Shown here: in pieces, positions 21,382-31,734 of the stretch | Numbering within the stretch: the stretch's first letter is position 1 | How the letters are laid out: every line of letters begins with the position of its first letter | Origin: Strigamia acuminata | Taxonomy: Eukaryota; Arthropoda; Chilopoda; Geophilomorpha; Linotaeniidae | Direction of reading: 5' to 3' | Assembly (NCBI GenBank): GCA_949358305.1 | Contig: OX442322.1 | Span: 1,922,001 to 1,986,000 of the forward strand | DNA length: 64,000 bases | Program-made: the position numbers and the translations under genes | The notes under the pieces: generated by a model | Seen by the model: the letters and a program-made list of their open reading frames with translations, nothing else | Databases searched by the model: none | Told to the model about the DNA's origin: nothing

Positions 21382-24300
21382 ATGCCTCCGAAATTTGAAT
21401 TGAAAAGAAGGGCCTTGACCACAGCCATCCAGGCTGCAGAGACATTAATGGCCGCCATTACAACTGCCTTTGCTGGCGTGCCGGTGGTGACCAAAGACGT
21501 GCTCAGCATCTGGACAGATCAACTGGCGGGCAAAATGCTCCGCGTTACAAAAGCCAGTGATTTGGCCATGGACTTGGCAAAAAGTGACCTTGAGGTGGAC
21601 GAGGTGAGCAACGCGATCGACGCCATAGAGGACCGCGCTGCATCAACTAGAGCCGCCATTATGACGTACACTGCTCGGAATTATCCAGTTCAGCCCGCTG
21701 TGCCTCAAAATTTACCGCTACCATTAAATCCAACAATTAACAATTCTATAAAAAGGAAGCCGTTGGAAGTGCCAAAATTTGACGGTAGGCGGCCAGAGGA
21801 TTGGAGTGGGTTCTGGAGAACATTTAGCGTGCAGTATGGAGACGATGCACAGTTGGACAATGTGAACAAATTACTTCACCTGCGCACGTATCTGCACGGG
21901 GACGCTTTGAATGACATCAAAGCGTTGGAAATTACCGAACCAAATTACCTGGTCGCAATTGATCGCTTGAAAAGAAAATACGGCGATAAAATTTTGTTGG
22001 AGAATCGATTCATAAATAATTTGTCTGTTTTACCTGCAGTGAAGGACGAGAAAGATCAAGCTGGGCTGCAGCGTTTGCACCGCCACGTCGAAATAAACAT
22101 CGAGAATTTAAGCAATATTGACGTGAATCTCGAGGAGTACCAAAGAACGCTGTTTCCCACGCTGGCCACGGCAATTCCACGCACACTGATGCGTGAGTAT
22201 GATCGAGAGAACGCTGCAGAAAGATCGGTCCCCCGCCTCATGAACTGGCTGCACGATTTCGTGACGAAAGAAGCACAATACGAAATGATGGCGAACCAAT
22301 CAAAACAGACTGCATCACATCAAAAATCGAATGCGACTCCCGACGCCCCGAGCTTCAAGAAGGAGAAGAAACGATTCGACAAGAGAGACAAAAGAGTCCA
22401 AGAAAGCTCCGCGTCAATGATGTCGATTGCAGTCAAGACCTGCCAATTTTGCGAATCGAAGAGCCATGATCGAAAAGTCTGCCCACTCAACGCCGAGGAA
22501 CGAATGGCGAAATTAAAAGCAAAAAACGTTTGTTTTCGGTGTCTCGGACGAACACCGCACCCGACCAAAGAATGCCGCACATCAATGAAGTGCTTTCGAT
22601 GCGAGGGACAGCACCACACATATTTGTGCACCAAGCCAAAATCGACGGCGACCAACGATTCGAATTCCGGCAGACAGATTGAAGTGACTGAAATCAAACA
22701 AAATGCAGTTGTCAGCGTAAATCGACCAGCTGTTGAATTTTTGATGATCCAGATGGCACAATTGAGCGGAGAGAAGCTGCAAACCAAGGGCGTCTGCTAC
22801 ATCGATGGCGGAGCACAGCGCACATTTATCCGCGCTGACGTGGCTCAAAAACTGAAATTGAAAAAATTGGGCACGGAAAAAATAAACCTCGCCACTTTTG
22901 GTCAGCATCCCAAGATGGAAGTGAGAAACCGAGTCCAGGTGAAGATACAACCGATCAATGGAACATCTCCAGCCATATTAATCGACGCAATTGAAACGCC
23001 ACGATGCACGACCACTCCAACTGAAATTCCGACCACCCAGTTAAGCAGCAAATTGAAGGACTTGGGAATCCAAGTGAACTGCAAACAGGCCGCCTTACAT
23101 TCGAGCGAAGTAGACATTCTGCTTGGCGTGGATCATTACAATAAAATTACCACGGGTCAATCCAAATTTATTGAAGAAAATTTGGCCGCTGTAAACACGA
23201 TTCTGGGGTGGACGCTGCACGGACAAACGACGCAGGGGACGCAACTCATCGCGTCACCCACGCAAGCTAACAAAATAACAATTGTTCCGTCCACAGATGA
23301 CCTGTTGCGCAATTTTTGGGAGCTCGAATCGATTGGGGTTCAGCACGAATCCATGACCACCACGGGAGATGAAGAGATAATGAAAAAATTCAACAAAACC
23401 ATCGATTGGACCGGAAGCCATTATTCTGTCCAGTTGCCGTGGACGGTGAATCCGGATGAACTTGCTGACAACTACCAAATCGCCGAGCAGAGGTTCCTTA
23501 ACTTGATACGACGTTTTCGCAGGCAGCCAAATTTGTATCTTGAGTACAAAAAGGTCATCGATGAGCAGATCGCACAGAACATTGTTGAGGAGGTGCCAGT
23601 AGGTGAAGCGCCCGGCCCCATTTACTACATGCCACACAGGCCTGTGGTCAAAGAAGAGCGAGTAACGACCAAACTACGCATCGTTTTCGACGCCTCTTCA
23701 CACAAAAAGGGTCAGTTGTCATTGAATGACTGTTTGTCAAAAGGAACCAATTTGCTCCCGTCCCTAATTTTTATTTTGCTGAGGTTTCGAATTTATGAGT
23801 TTGCACTAATAGCCGATATCAAAAAGGCATTTCACCAGATAGAAATTGCCATGAGGGATCGCGACGCTACTCGTTTTTTTTGGATTGATGAGCTGTGGGA
23901 CGGAATTGGACGAGCAATAATCAAAATTTTACGCCAAACTCGAGTACTGTTCGGAGCCGCCCCCAGCCCATTCCTGCTGAGTGCGACCATAAAGCACCAT
24001 TTGGAGAAGTTTAAGGACGAATTTCCAGAGGCCGTCGCATTCATCAGTCAATTCCTCTACATGGATGATTTAATATCTTCCCTGGACAGCGAGAAAAAAG
24101 TTGAAGAAATTTTTCAACAGGCGCGCATCATCATGGCCGCAGCGGGAATGGAGTTCGTGAAATGGCAGACAAATTCAACCAAATTGCGAAAAATAATGCG
24201 ACAAGAAGTCCCATCCGACCGCGAGCTGATGAACGACGATGAAACCAAGGTTTTGGGATTGCGATGGAGTCCAAATTCAGACCAAATAGGCCTTGCTGTG

Positions 24301-26652
24301 GAAATTGCAGAGGACATTGGAACCAAACAAATCACCAAACGAAGGGTCATCTGCATAACAGCACAAATTTTCGATCCATTGGGTTTTGCGAGTCCCTTCA
24401 CCATCACGGCAAAGATTTTTTTCCAAACTTTATGGCTGAGAAAATTGAAGTGGGACGAGGAATTAAACGAAGAAATGCGAGAAACTTGGACAAAATGGGC
24501 AAAACAAATCCCAAAGTTGGGGGAAATCCAACTGCCAAGATGGAACGGAGTCAAGCCACGTCAAGAAAATGAAATTCACATATTTTGCGATGCCAGCCCG
24601 AAGGCTTATGGCGCGGTGGCTTACGTGCGCCGAAGAGAAAAAAATCTAATCATGACAAATTTTTTATTTTCTAAATCTAGAGTAGCCCCGGTAAAACAAT
24701 TGACGCTGCCCAAACTGGAGTTGATGGGTGCTCTTCTAGCAGTACGCCTCAGAGACCAATTGAAGGAGGTGATGGACTGCGACCGATACCATTACTGGAC
24801 CGACAGTCAGATTTGCCTGCATTGGATAACAAACACATCCAAGCGGCCACCAACCTTCATAAACAACCGGGCGATCGAAATCAGAGAAAAGTCGCACGTG
24901 AAGGCATGGAAACACGTCGCGGGCCCGGAAAATCCAGCCGACCGACTGACAAGAGGCATTGATGCGGCGGAGCTAACAAATGACGAACTGTGGTGGAAAG
25001 GGCCAAAATGGCTAAGTGAAGAACAAGAGAACTGGCCAAATAATAAGATGGAATTAACCATAGACCCAGACGAATTGGACAGCGAGGCTGACGAACACGA
25101 GGAGCCAAGCGGAGAAACCCACGCGAATGCAGTTCAACAAAAAAATAATCAAAATTTTGCATTTCCAATTTCCAGGTCATATTTACGCACATGTCGAGTG
25201 TGGGCCTGGTGCTATCGTTTTGCACACAACTCAAAACAAAAAGCAGACAGCGGACATCGTCAACAAGGGGTTTTGAAGGCAGAGGAACTCGTCACAGCAA
25301 AGCAAAAATTGATCATCGCTTCACAACGGCAACACTACGCCGCAGAAATGAAGCAACTGACCGAGGGGAAACCATTGATGGCAGCATCCAAATTAAAGCT
25401 GCTCAACCCGTTCATCGATGCAAATGGAGTAATGAGACTGAGGACCAGACTACAAACCTCCAAAGATGAACAAACAGCAACACAACCTATCGTGTTACCA
25501 CAAAAATGCGAATTGACCAAACTAATATTTTCGCATTCTCATTCCCAGGTTCTCCACTGCGGCTTGACAGCAACGCTCGCCCAATTTAGAGAATCATACT
25601 GGACACCAGCCGCAAGGAGAACCTTGAAGTCAACATTAAGTCGATGTGTCACGTGCAAGAAGGTGCAGGGAAAATTGATGCAAGAATCACCCGGATTGCT
25701 GCCATTTGACAGAATCACCCGTTGCGAGCCATTTGCGGTCACAGGAGTCGACTTCGCGGGACCCCTGTACATTAGAGGGCGCAAAACAAAGGCATATATT
25801 GCACTGTTTACTTGTGCTAACATCCGAGCGGTGCATCTCGAATTGGTGCCCTCGCTCAACACGCCTGATTTTGTCGACGCGTTCGAACGATTTGTGAGTC
25901 GCCGTGGACTACCAAAGACATTATATAGCGACAACGGGACAACTTTTTGCCGTACCAACAAAGAATTGGCTGCATTATTGAACAATACCAAGGATGAGTC
26001 GTTCAAGAATTACCTATGCAACAAGGGGATCAATTGGAAGTTTATAGTTGAACATAGCCCGTGGTGGGGGGGATTTTGGGAAAGGATGGTGAAGACAGTC
26101 AAATCCTGCTTGAAGAAAATTATTGGGACTGCATCATTAAACTTTTTTCAATTGAACACTCTCCTCACCCAAGTGGAAGCTGTGTTGAATCATCGTCCGC
26201 TAACCTACGTTTATGAGAAGCCCGATGAACCTGAGAGCTTAACTCCTGCCCATTTCTTGACGGGAGAAAGAGTTACATTCCTGCCGGACCCTAGTTACAT
26301 CAACCAAATCGAGCCGACACAAGCAGCCTTTATCCGACAATGGCGTCATCGTCAAAAAACCCTGCTTTCTTTTTGGAGTCGTTGGCAAAAAGAATACCTA
26401 ACAGACTTGAAAACACAGTCTGGAAGGTCGGGACTCCTCGAATTGAAAGTAGGCGATGTCGTGTTAGTTGAAGAACAAGGCCGACCCCGGCTCCAGTGGA
26501 AGATGGGCCGTATCACTGAAGTGCGCGTTGGAAGAGATGGCAAAGTCCGATCATGTGAGCTTGTCACTTCAGGTGGGGCTAAGTTGAGGCGTCCGATTCA
26601 GCGTTTGGTCCATTTGGAGGTTCAAAGTGAGATCGGCGCGGGGGGAGTGTGA
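21382..26652 (+). CDS. BEL/Pao Gag-Pol polyprotein, 1756 aa, intact
   Basis: ATG at 21382 (MPPKFELKRRALTTAI) lies 25 bases after the PBS. Domains by approximate residue: Gag core (DUF1759-like, FDGRRPEDWSGFWRTF) 130-270; Cys/His knuckles (CQFCESKSHDRKVC, CFRCLGRTPHPTKEC, CFRCEGQHHTYLC) 353-425; protease (YIDGGAQRTFI) 473; Pao RT (ADIKKAFHQIEI 810; YMDDLISSL 893); RNase H (FCDASPKAYGAV 1069); integrase zinc domain about 1385-1430; core with GVDFAG 1456, SDNGTTF 1516 and GGFWERMVK 1567; C-terminal DUF5641-like region from 1650. No stop or frameshift is seen. The stop codon TGA (26650-26652) lies inside the 3' LTR start, and the C-terminal Gly-rich residues are encoded by the polypurine tract. 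Confidence 0.96.
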   Translation: MPPKFELKRRALTTAIQAAETLMAAITTAFAGVPVVTKDVLSIWTDQLAGKMLRVTKASDLAMDLAKSDLEVDEVSNAIDAIEDRAASTRAAIMTYTARNYPVQPAVPQNLPLPLNPTINNSIKRKPLEVPKFDGRRPEDWSGFWRTFSVQYGDDAQLDNVNKLLHLRTYLHGDALNDIKALEITEPNYLVAIDRLKRKYGDKILLENRFINNLSVLPAVKDEKDQAGLQRLHRHVEINIENLSNIDVNLEEYQRTLFPTLATAIPRTLMREYDRENAAERSVPRLMNWLHDFVTKEAQYEMMANQSKQTASHQKSNATPDAPSFKKEKKRFDKRDKRVQESSASMMSIAVKTCQFCESKSHDRKVCPLNAEERMAKLKAKNVCFRCLGRTPHPTKECRTSMKCFRCEGQHHTYLCTKPKSTATNDSNSGRQIEVTEIKQNAVVSVNRPAVEFLMIQMAQLSGEKLQTKGVCYIDGGAQRTFIRADVAQKLKLKKLGTEKINLATFGQHPKMEVRNRVQVKIQPINGTSPAILIDAIETPRCTTTPTEIPTTQLSSKLKDLGIQVNCKQAALHSSEVDILLGVDHYNKITTGQSKFIEENLAAVNTILGWTLHGQTTQGTQLIASPTQANKITIVPSTDDLLRNFWELESIGVQHESMTTTGDEEIMKKFNKTIDWTGSHYSVQLPWTVNPDELADNYQIAEQRFLNLIRRFRRQPNLYLEYKKVIDEQIAQNIVEEVPVGEAPGPIYYMPHRPVVKEERVTTKLRIVFDASSHKKGQLSLNDCLSKGTNLLPSLIFILLRFRIYEFALIADIKKAFHQIEIAMRDRDATRFFWIDELWDGIGRAIIKILRQTRVLFGAAPSPFLLSATIKHHLEKFKDEFPEAVAFISQFLYMDDLISSLDSEKKVEEIFQQARIIMAAAGMEFVKWQTNSTKLRKIMRQEVPSDRELMNDDETKVLGLRWSPNSDQIGLAVEIAEDIGTKQITKRRVICITAQIFDPLGFASPFTITAKIFFQTLWLRKLKWDEELNEEMRETWTKWAKQIPKLGEIQLPRWNGVKPRQENEIHIFCDASPKAYGAVAYVRRREKNLIMTNFLFSKSRVAPVKQLTLPKLELMGALLAVRLRDQLKEVMDCDRYHYWTDSQICLHWITNTSKRPPTFINNRAIEIREKSHVKAWKHVAGPENPADRLTRGIDAAELTNDELWWKGPKWLSEEQENWPNNKMELTIDPDELDSEADEHEEPSGETHANAVQQKNNQNFAFPISRSYLRTCRVWAWCYRFAHNSKQKADSGHRQQGVLKAEELVTAKQKLIIASQRQHYAAEMKQLTEGKPLMAASKLKLLNPFIDANGVMRLRTRLQTSKDEQTATQPIVLPQKCELTKLIFSHSHSQVLHCGLTATLAQFRESYWTPAARRTLKSTLSRCVTCKKVQGKLMQESPGLLPFDRITRCEPFAVTGVDFAGPLYIRGRKTKAYIALFTCANIRAVHLELVPSLNTPDFVDAFERFVSRRGLPKTLYSDNGTTFCRTNKELAALLNNTKDESFKNYLCNKGINWKFIVEHSPWWGGFWERMVKTVKSCLKKIIGTASLNFFQLNTLLTQVEAVLNHRPLTYVYEKPDEPESLTPAHFLTGERVTFLPDPSYINQIEPTQAAFIRQWRHRQKTLLSFWSRWQKEYLTDLKTQSGRSGLLELKVGDVVLVEEQGRPRLQWKMGRITEVRVGRDGKVRSCELVTSGGAKLRRPIQRLVHLEVQSEIGAGGV

Positions 26653-27264
26653 AAACTGGCGTTTTACTCCAGGTTCACATTCCCTTTAATGTGTTGATTT
26701 TATTTAATATTTGTGTATTTTATTTCCTTTGATTCTACATTTAACATTTGTGTATTTTTATTTGTTTTGATGTAATATTCAGTGTCATTTGCTCATTTAT
26801 ATTTCATTTATATTTGCTGACCTTGCATTTAGTGTTGTATGGTTTATCCAATTATTCTAGTGTTTTAATGTCGTTTATTTGATTTTATATACTCCTTTTA
26901 ATGTTTCATTGTTTTATTATTCTGTAAAACTCAATTTAATATTTTGTATTCAATTTTAACATGTTTATCTTTCACATTTAGTGTCATTAACCTTTTATTT
27001 AAAGAGGGTTAGATTATTGTCACATGACCTGGCTTCAGCTCTCCTTCTAGGAATGCAGCTGAAGCCAATTATCGGATTAGTGGTGCTCCAATAGGAGCGT
27101 TTTTGTATATATCTTTTTGAAGACAATAAAGTTTAACCCCAGTGAGTGTACAAAATTCATATTGGCAACACGTCTCTTTATTTCAACTTGCAACATATTT
27201 TCAAACACATTACAAAGAAGCCAGAGACTTTAAGAAGACCAACTAAAAGCGATTGGAATCTACA
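26648..27264 (+). repeat. BEL 3' LTR (617 bp)
   Basis: TGTGAAAAC...TCTACA follows a polypurine tract (CGCGGGGGGAG, ending 26647). It preserves the empty MITE site TCTACATTTAACATTTG near 26739. It is flanked by TSD CTAAG. Confidence 0.96.
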
Positions 27265-28336
27265 CTAAGGCGTACACCAAGGCATGTGTTGTTTGCGCAA
27301 AGATAAACAGACATACTGTTGTAGCGAGTGGACTCATGGGACCTCGTCCGATACCTCAAGTCCCGTGGCAGGTTGTATCGGCGGATCAAATTGCAACCCT
27401 TCCTGTTACGAAGGCTGGCAACAGGTACATTTTGGTACACATAGACCATGCCACTCGTTACATTTTGGCAACGCCTACATGCTCATTGTCATCCAGCGAT
27501 GTTGTGGACACTATCGCTGACCACATAGTTTATATGTATCGTTCGCCGGAAATATACATTTCAGATAACGTTCCATGTTTTTCCAGCCGGGAAATTAAGG
27601 TTTTTTTCACAAGGTATGGCGTTGAACGTACACTAAGCACTCCATACACAGCACAGTCAAATGGTCTAGTTGAACGTGCGAACGCGACCATTTTGGCGGT
27701 GTTGAAGAAGATGGCAATGGTTGATGCAGATGATTGGGATAGGTTATTGCCGAAGACAGTGCTGCACATCAATCTTGTTCAGCAGAAGACGACAGGTTTC
27801 TCCCCCTTTTACCTGTTGCATGGATACCAGCTATCCATTTCTCGTGTCGATGCGATGCAGAGTCTACAGATGTCGAACGTTTGGAACAGTTGGAGTTTCT
27901 CTCGGTAGATCGCGCTAAGGCCATTGAGAGAATTTGTGAACACCATGATTTACGTCGGTTGGAAAAAAAGTTTCAACCAGGTGACATTGTGTTGTATGAT
28001 TGGCCCCAAGCTGGAACTGATAAATTGACTGAAATGATTAACGGCCCTTATCGTCTTGAGCGTAAGATCGGCTCTGTATGTTATCGTTTACGTAGTGTTC
28101 AGGCTCCTAGTAAGGTGAAGATTGCTCATATCCAGTTTTTGAGATTGTTACCGGCTCCCCCTGAGTTGGATAAGCCTCCTCCTCAGGCCACCCTGAGTAG
28201 TCCTGCTTCCAAAGACATGGAATCGGTTACCGAAGATGAGTCGTCGTCGGTTGTTGTTCACGAATCGCCTACTGAAGCTTCGAATCCAGTTAAGACCACA
28301 AGAGTTGGTCGCGTGATTAAAGTGCCAAAAATATAA
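27265..28336 (+). pseudogene. Gypsy-G integrase core and C-terminus (right part, one frameshift)
   Basis: In phase with 20084 it encodes the second Cys pair (CVVCAK), then VPWQVVSADQIATLP, YISDNVPCFS and SNGLVERANATI, giving the three integrase acids, then FSPFYLLHGYQ. An indel near 27850 shifts the frame; the next part holds RRLEKKFQPGDIVLYD and GPYRLERKIGSVCYRLR, the C-terminal DNA-binding region of gypsy integrases, and an acidic tail ending at TAA 28334-28336. No chromodomain signature is clear. No other stop is seen. Confidence 0.87.
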
Positions 28337-28671
28337 GGACTTTGAAGTAAACTTTTAAGTGGTTTTTTATTATTATTATTGTGTTTTGTTATTATAATAT
28401 TGCATTTACAGTTATCTTAGTCATTAAGTATTTAACCTCCTTTATAGTTTTCTCATAGTATTTATTAGTTTTTGTTTTTGAGTTTTCATAAGACATGTTG
28501 TGACAAGTAAAAACTTCGGCCATGTAAGGAGTTGTTAGTGCCATCTATTATCTTTTACTTATAACGCAATTAGCGCCATCTATTGTACATTATTATTAAT
28601 TTTCATTACAATAAACATGTTTTCCTTAACTGTTTGTTGCTACAGTACAACAGAATTATCAATACACTACA
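28337..28671 (+). repeat. Gypsy-G 3' UTR and possible LTR
   Basis: A T-rich non-coding stretch precedes a candidate LTR at 28496-28671 that begins TGTTGTGACAAG, ends ACACTACA and contains AATAAA. No second copy is in the window and no clear polypurine tract precedes it, so the LTR call is tentative. Two GCCATCTATT words repeat within it. Confidence 0.35.
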
Positions 28672-29372
28672 GTTTATTGTTGGCAAACAATATAATCAAA
28701 ACTAAATTATACATAACCCTAATGCCGACATTTGGCAAGTTAAATCACTTCTAAACTATACAATTGGTTGGCCGATTGGCCCTAAAATAATATCATTACG
28801 TGTCCGGAGATTGGAAGCGGTTTTCCCATCGCTCGACCTGGTTATAGATGTCGTCTAAGCCGGACGGCTGTGTGCTGGAGTCCGATACAGCTTCGCTGGT
28901 TCCTTGGTTCGCTTGTGTAAATCATCGCACGTCAATAAATCGAATAATCTGAGAGATGCGGTTGACTTTGTCTGCACCGCCACAACTTTGGTAGGATATT
29001 GGTGTAAGTAAATGTATTCATTTACTTATCAATATTCCAGTTATGAATTACATTTAATCCATAGCGTTGTGAGTTCCTTATTAGATATTCAGCCGATAAG
29101 TTGTTGTCAACTTATTTGTTACATTGAGTTCAATACAAATATAATCAAGTCTTCTGACTCGATTGTTCAACTTATTTCCAAGTTAGGATTTGCTGTCACT
29201 GATAAAAGACAAAGATCAGGCTTCCCGTCGCAATCACACAGTTGCCGTCGATAGAAAACGCCTTGCCGTGCAGAACGGTATCAAGCGTCCCCTGCGTCGC
29301 AGCACGATCATTCATCTAGTGATTGACGGTACCACGTACACAGGAGTCAATAGCTTGCGGCTCCACACAGCA
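28672..29372. other. Unassigned stretch, probably old element remnants
   Basis: I recognise no domain. On the minus strand, 28800-28915 is open and reads an acidic SEAVSDSSTQPSGLDDIYNQ followed by a stop, which could be a polyprotein tail. On the plus strand, 29190-29378 is a short basic open frame ending in TAG. Neither can be named. This is the least explained part of the left half. Confidence 0.4.
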
Positions 29373-29850
29373 GTTTAGTCCTTTGCGGTACTAATTACAC
29401 TATATACTTTGTTCCCAATAGTTTTCCGTACATTTGTACGTGATTCTTTAGTTTTAAGTGCATCAAGCACACTGTTAGTTATTTCATATTGTATTTAAGC
29501 TTAAGGCATTAAGCAGCATGTATCTTTTGCTTATCTCGATGCCAATTATCGACACTAGGTGTCGCTTTGTTACTTTGCTTTTTCAAACATGGCTGCGACC
29601 ATGTCCAGCTGCATCCAAGCTAGCATTTCATCCAAAATAAGATTCGTATGCAAGTATAATGTTAAATAAATTATAGTTTTATTGTTTTATACCACTGTGT
29701 ATTGTTTTGGCATGTTAATAAGTGCTTTGAGTCTTTTTTGCGCCTATAAGCAACCTTCTGTTGCGCGCACGGTTAATTCCGATAACGATAGCCGCCATTT
29801 TCATTTCGCACGCATATTTTCGGCGTTTCTTCGCCGCCACTGCGACAAAC
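29373..29850 (+). repeat. Copia-I 5' LTR remnant, fused to gag leader end
   Basis: Segments match the copia C LTR in order: ATCGACACTAGGTGTCGCTTT (C: ACGACACCAGGTGTCG) near 29550, AAACATGGCTGCGACC, then GCCTATAAGC (C: GGCATATAAGC). The LTR end, PBS and nearly all of the leader are missing. The start is approximate and the TG end is not clear. Confidence 0.6.
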
Positions 29851-29907
29851 CGAGCTACAAAACCGTCTTTTGTGTTTTTTGTGAACTGCCTAGTCTTTGC
29901 TGCCATC

Positions 29908-31290
29908 ATGCAGAAAGTGTCCAACCCAACAAGCAGTAAAGTCCCTGTCTTGGCCGTAGGAAACTACGAGCAATGGCAAAGGAGCATGAGAATGCTACTC
30001 AAGGCAGAAGGGTTATGGGGACACGTAAACGAAGAAAAGGAGGAAGATTTTCTGAAAACAGCGACGGAAAAGGAAAAGGATCGTTATCAACGGAAAAAGG
30101 ACAAAGCCCTTGGATTGATTTATTCTTTCGTATCAGAGGCAAAAAAGTCTGCACAAGATACTTGTGAGACCTCAAAGGAATCTTGGAACAAATTCGCCCA
30201 GATTTTCTCAGTCGAGTTGATCATCACGTCAGGAAGTTAAAGGGTATTAATGAGGACATTTCCGACAAGCATCGTGCTTATCAATATTTGCACCTTCTGC
30301 CTCCAGAGTATTCGCAGGTTTTGTTTGCCATATACCACTGGCCGGACGCAGATTTCAAACCCGTCAAAGTGGCTGAACAATTGTTATCCGAGTATATGCG
30401 ACTGAAGTCGATACATGTCAACAATTCGCAAACATCTTCAGCGCATGCCTCTAATACTCAGCAGTCTCGACAACGGAATCAATCCCGACCTTCGCGTGAC
30501 TTGTCAACTGTTAGATGTTATAATTGTCAGGAAATGGGGCGTTATGCGAATAAGTGCCCGCATCAAAAGCGTAGGGATAAAGATCGTTCATCCGCCCAAG
30601 TTCAACGTTCCTCTCGTAGTAAAAGTCGTCGTCGAAACAAGAATGCTTCGAATGCTTTGAAATCGGACAATCCGAAACCGCGAGGCAGTTCCAGGCCACG
30701 CCGAGAAATCAATTTCTTTGTCAACTGTCCCCAAGTCATCGAGCAGCCGGCAGCGCATTTTATGCAGTCCAACGAGTGGATTGTAGACTGCGATGCTACC
30801 GACCACGTTTCGCACGTCCAGTCGTGGTTTAGCGACTTTACATCGATTGTGCCATTCGACATCGAGCTCGGACAGGGCAAATTCAAAGTCACCGGTCGCG
30901 GAAATGTTCGCCTTCTTACTTCTATCGATGACTGTGATTGCATTGTAAATTTGCATAACGTTCTTTATGCTCTGAACATTGAAGCGAATCTCGTGTCTGT
31001 ATCAAATATAGACAAAACGAATCACCATATCCATATCTTCAATGGCGAGATAAACATTTATCAATCGAATATTCGCGCCTCAGTTCTCCGAGCTAAAGAA
31101 AAAGGCGGTTTATATTGCGTGGACGGATTGTGTGCGACATCGACCATCTCTACGATAGTTTCGACAATTCCACCGATTTCTTCAACGACTCAATCAACTT
31201 CAGTACAGACTCTCATGACTTCAGAGGTAGACTTAGAAAACTTTGCAAAGCCGAAAAATAAATCCAAATCAAAACAACGCCAACGCCGAA
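29908..31290 (+). pseudogene. Copia-I gag and protease
   Basis: The ATG at 29908 opens MQKVSNPTSSKVPVLAVGNYE. Gag is open to about 30195, where a deletion of about 30 codons joins it to another frame (FLSRVDHHVRKLKG). The knuckle CYNCQEMGRYANKC has Arg for His, and the protease site reads VDCDATDHV, with Asp for the conserved Gly. Both would be inactivating. The frame is lost near 31290 in a Lys-rich linker. Confidence 0.85.
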
Positions 31291-31734
31291 TGTCGAGAAG
31301 CAAGTCCCGACCCCAACTCCTGAAAATCCGTTGCCTAACCCTACTCCCACGCAATTCCAACTTCCACTTTCTGTTCCTTCTTACTCTGACGTCATCAAGT
31401 CAATCCCGACGTCATCCCATCCGAATAATCCGATTTCATCTCAAAAGAAGTCAATTGCTGCGCCCACATCATCAAAGGACGCAACTGGATTATGGCATAG
31501 TCATTTAGGCCATCTTCACACTGACGCTATGCGCTTTTTGGCAGGGAATGAACAAGTTCATGGCATGGAACCAGGGGAAGTGAACGGAGATTTAGCGTGT
31601 AACTGTCAAATTGCGAAATCAATTCGCATTTCGCACAAGCTCGACTTAAATCCGAGCACTACAAGAGCCTTAGATCTCCTCCACATGGACGTGTGGGGGT
31701 CATCACAAACTACATCGATAGGTGGAGCTCGGAA
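31291..31734 (+). pseudogene. Copia-I integrase stub
   Basis: After the frameshift: a Pro/Ser linker, TGLWHSHLGHLHTDAMRFL (GAG-pre-integrase), CNCQIAKSIRISHK and LLHMDVWGSS (first integrase Asp), ending GGAR at a deletion junction. The rest of integrase is gone. Confidence 0.85.

Larger units (their letters stand above)
20085..27264 (+). mobile_element. BEL/Pao retrotransposon, intact ORF, near-identical LTRs
   Basis: The LTRs at 20085-21336 (with a 631-bp MITE inside) and 26648-27264 are both 617 bp once the MITE is removed, and I see no differences between them. TSD is CTAAG (20080-20084, 27265-27269). PBS fits tRNA-Phe. One open gag-pol frame of 1756 codons fills the interior. It sits in the H2C2 domain of gypsy G and the gypsy frame is kept across it. 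This is a young copy that could be active except for the MITE in its 5' LTR. Confidence 0.96.

Noticed and set aside
22056-26006. Many minus-strand ORFs inside the BEL element.
   Set aside because: They are shadows of the long plus-strand polyprotein, which carries all recognised domains.
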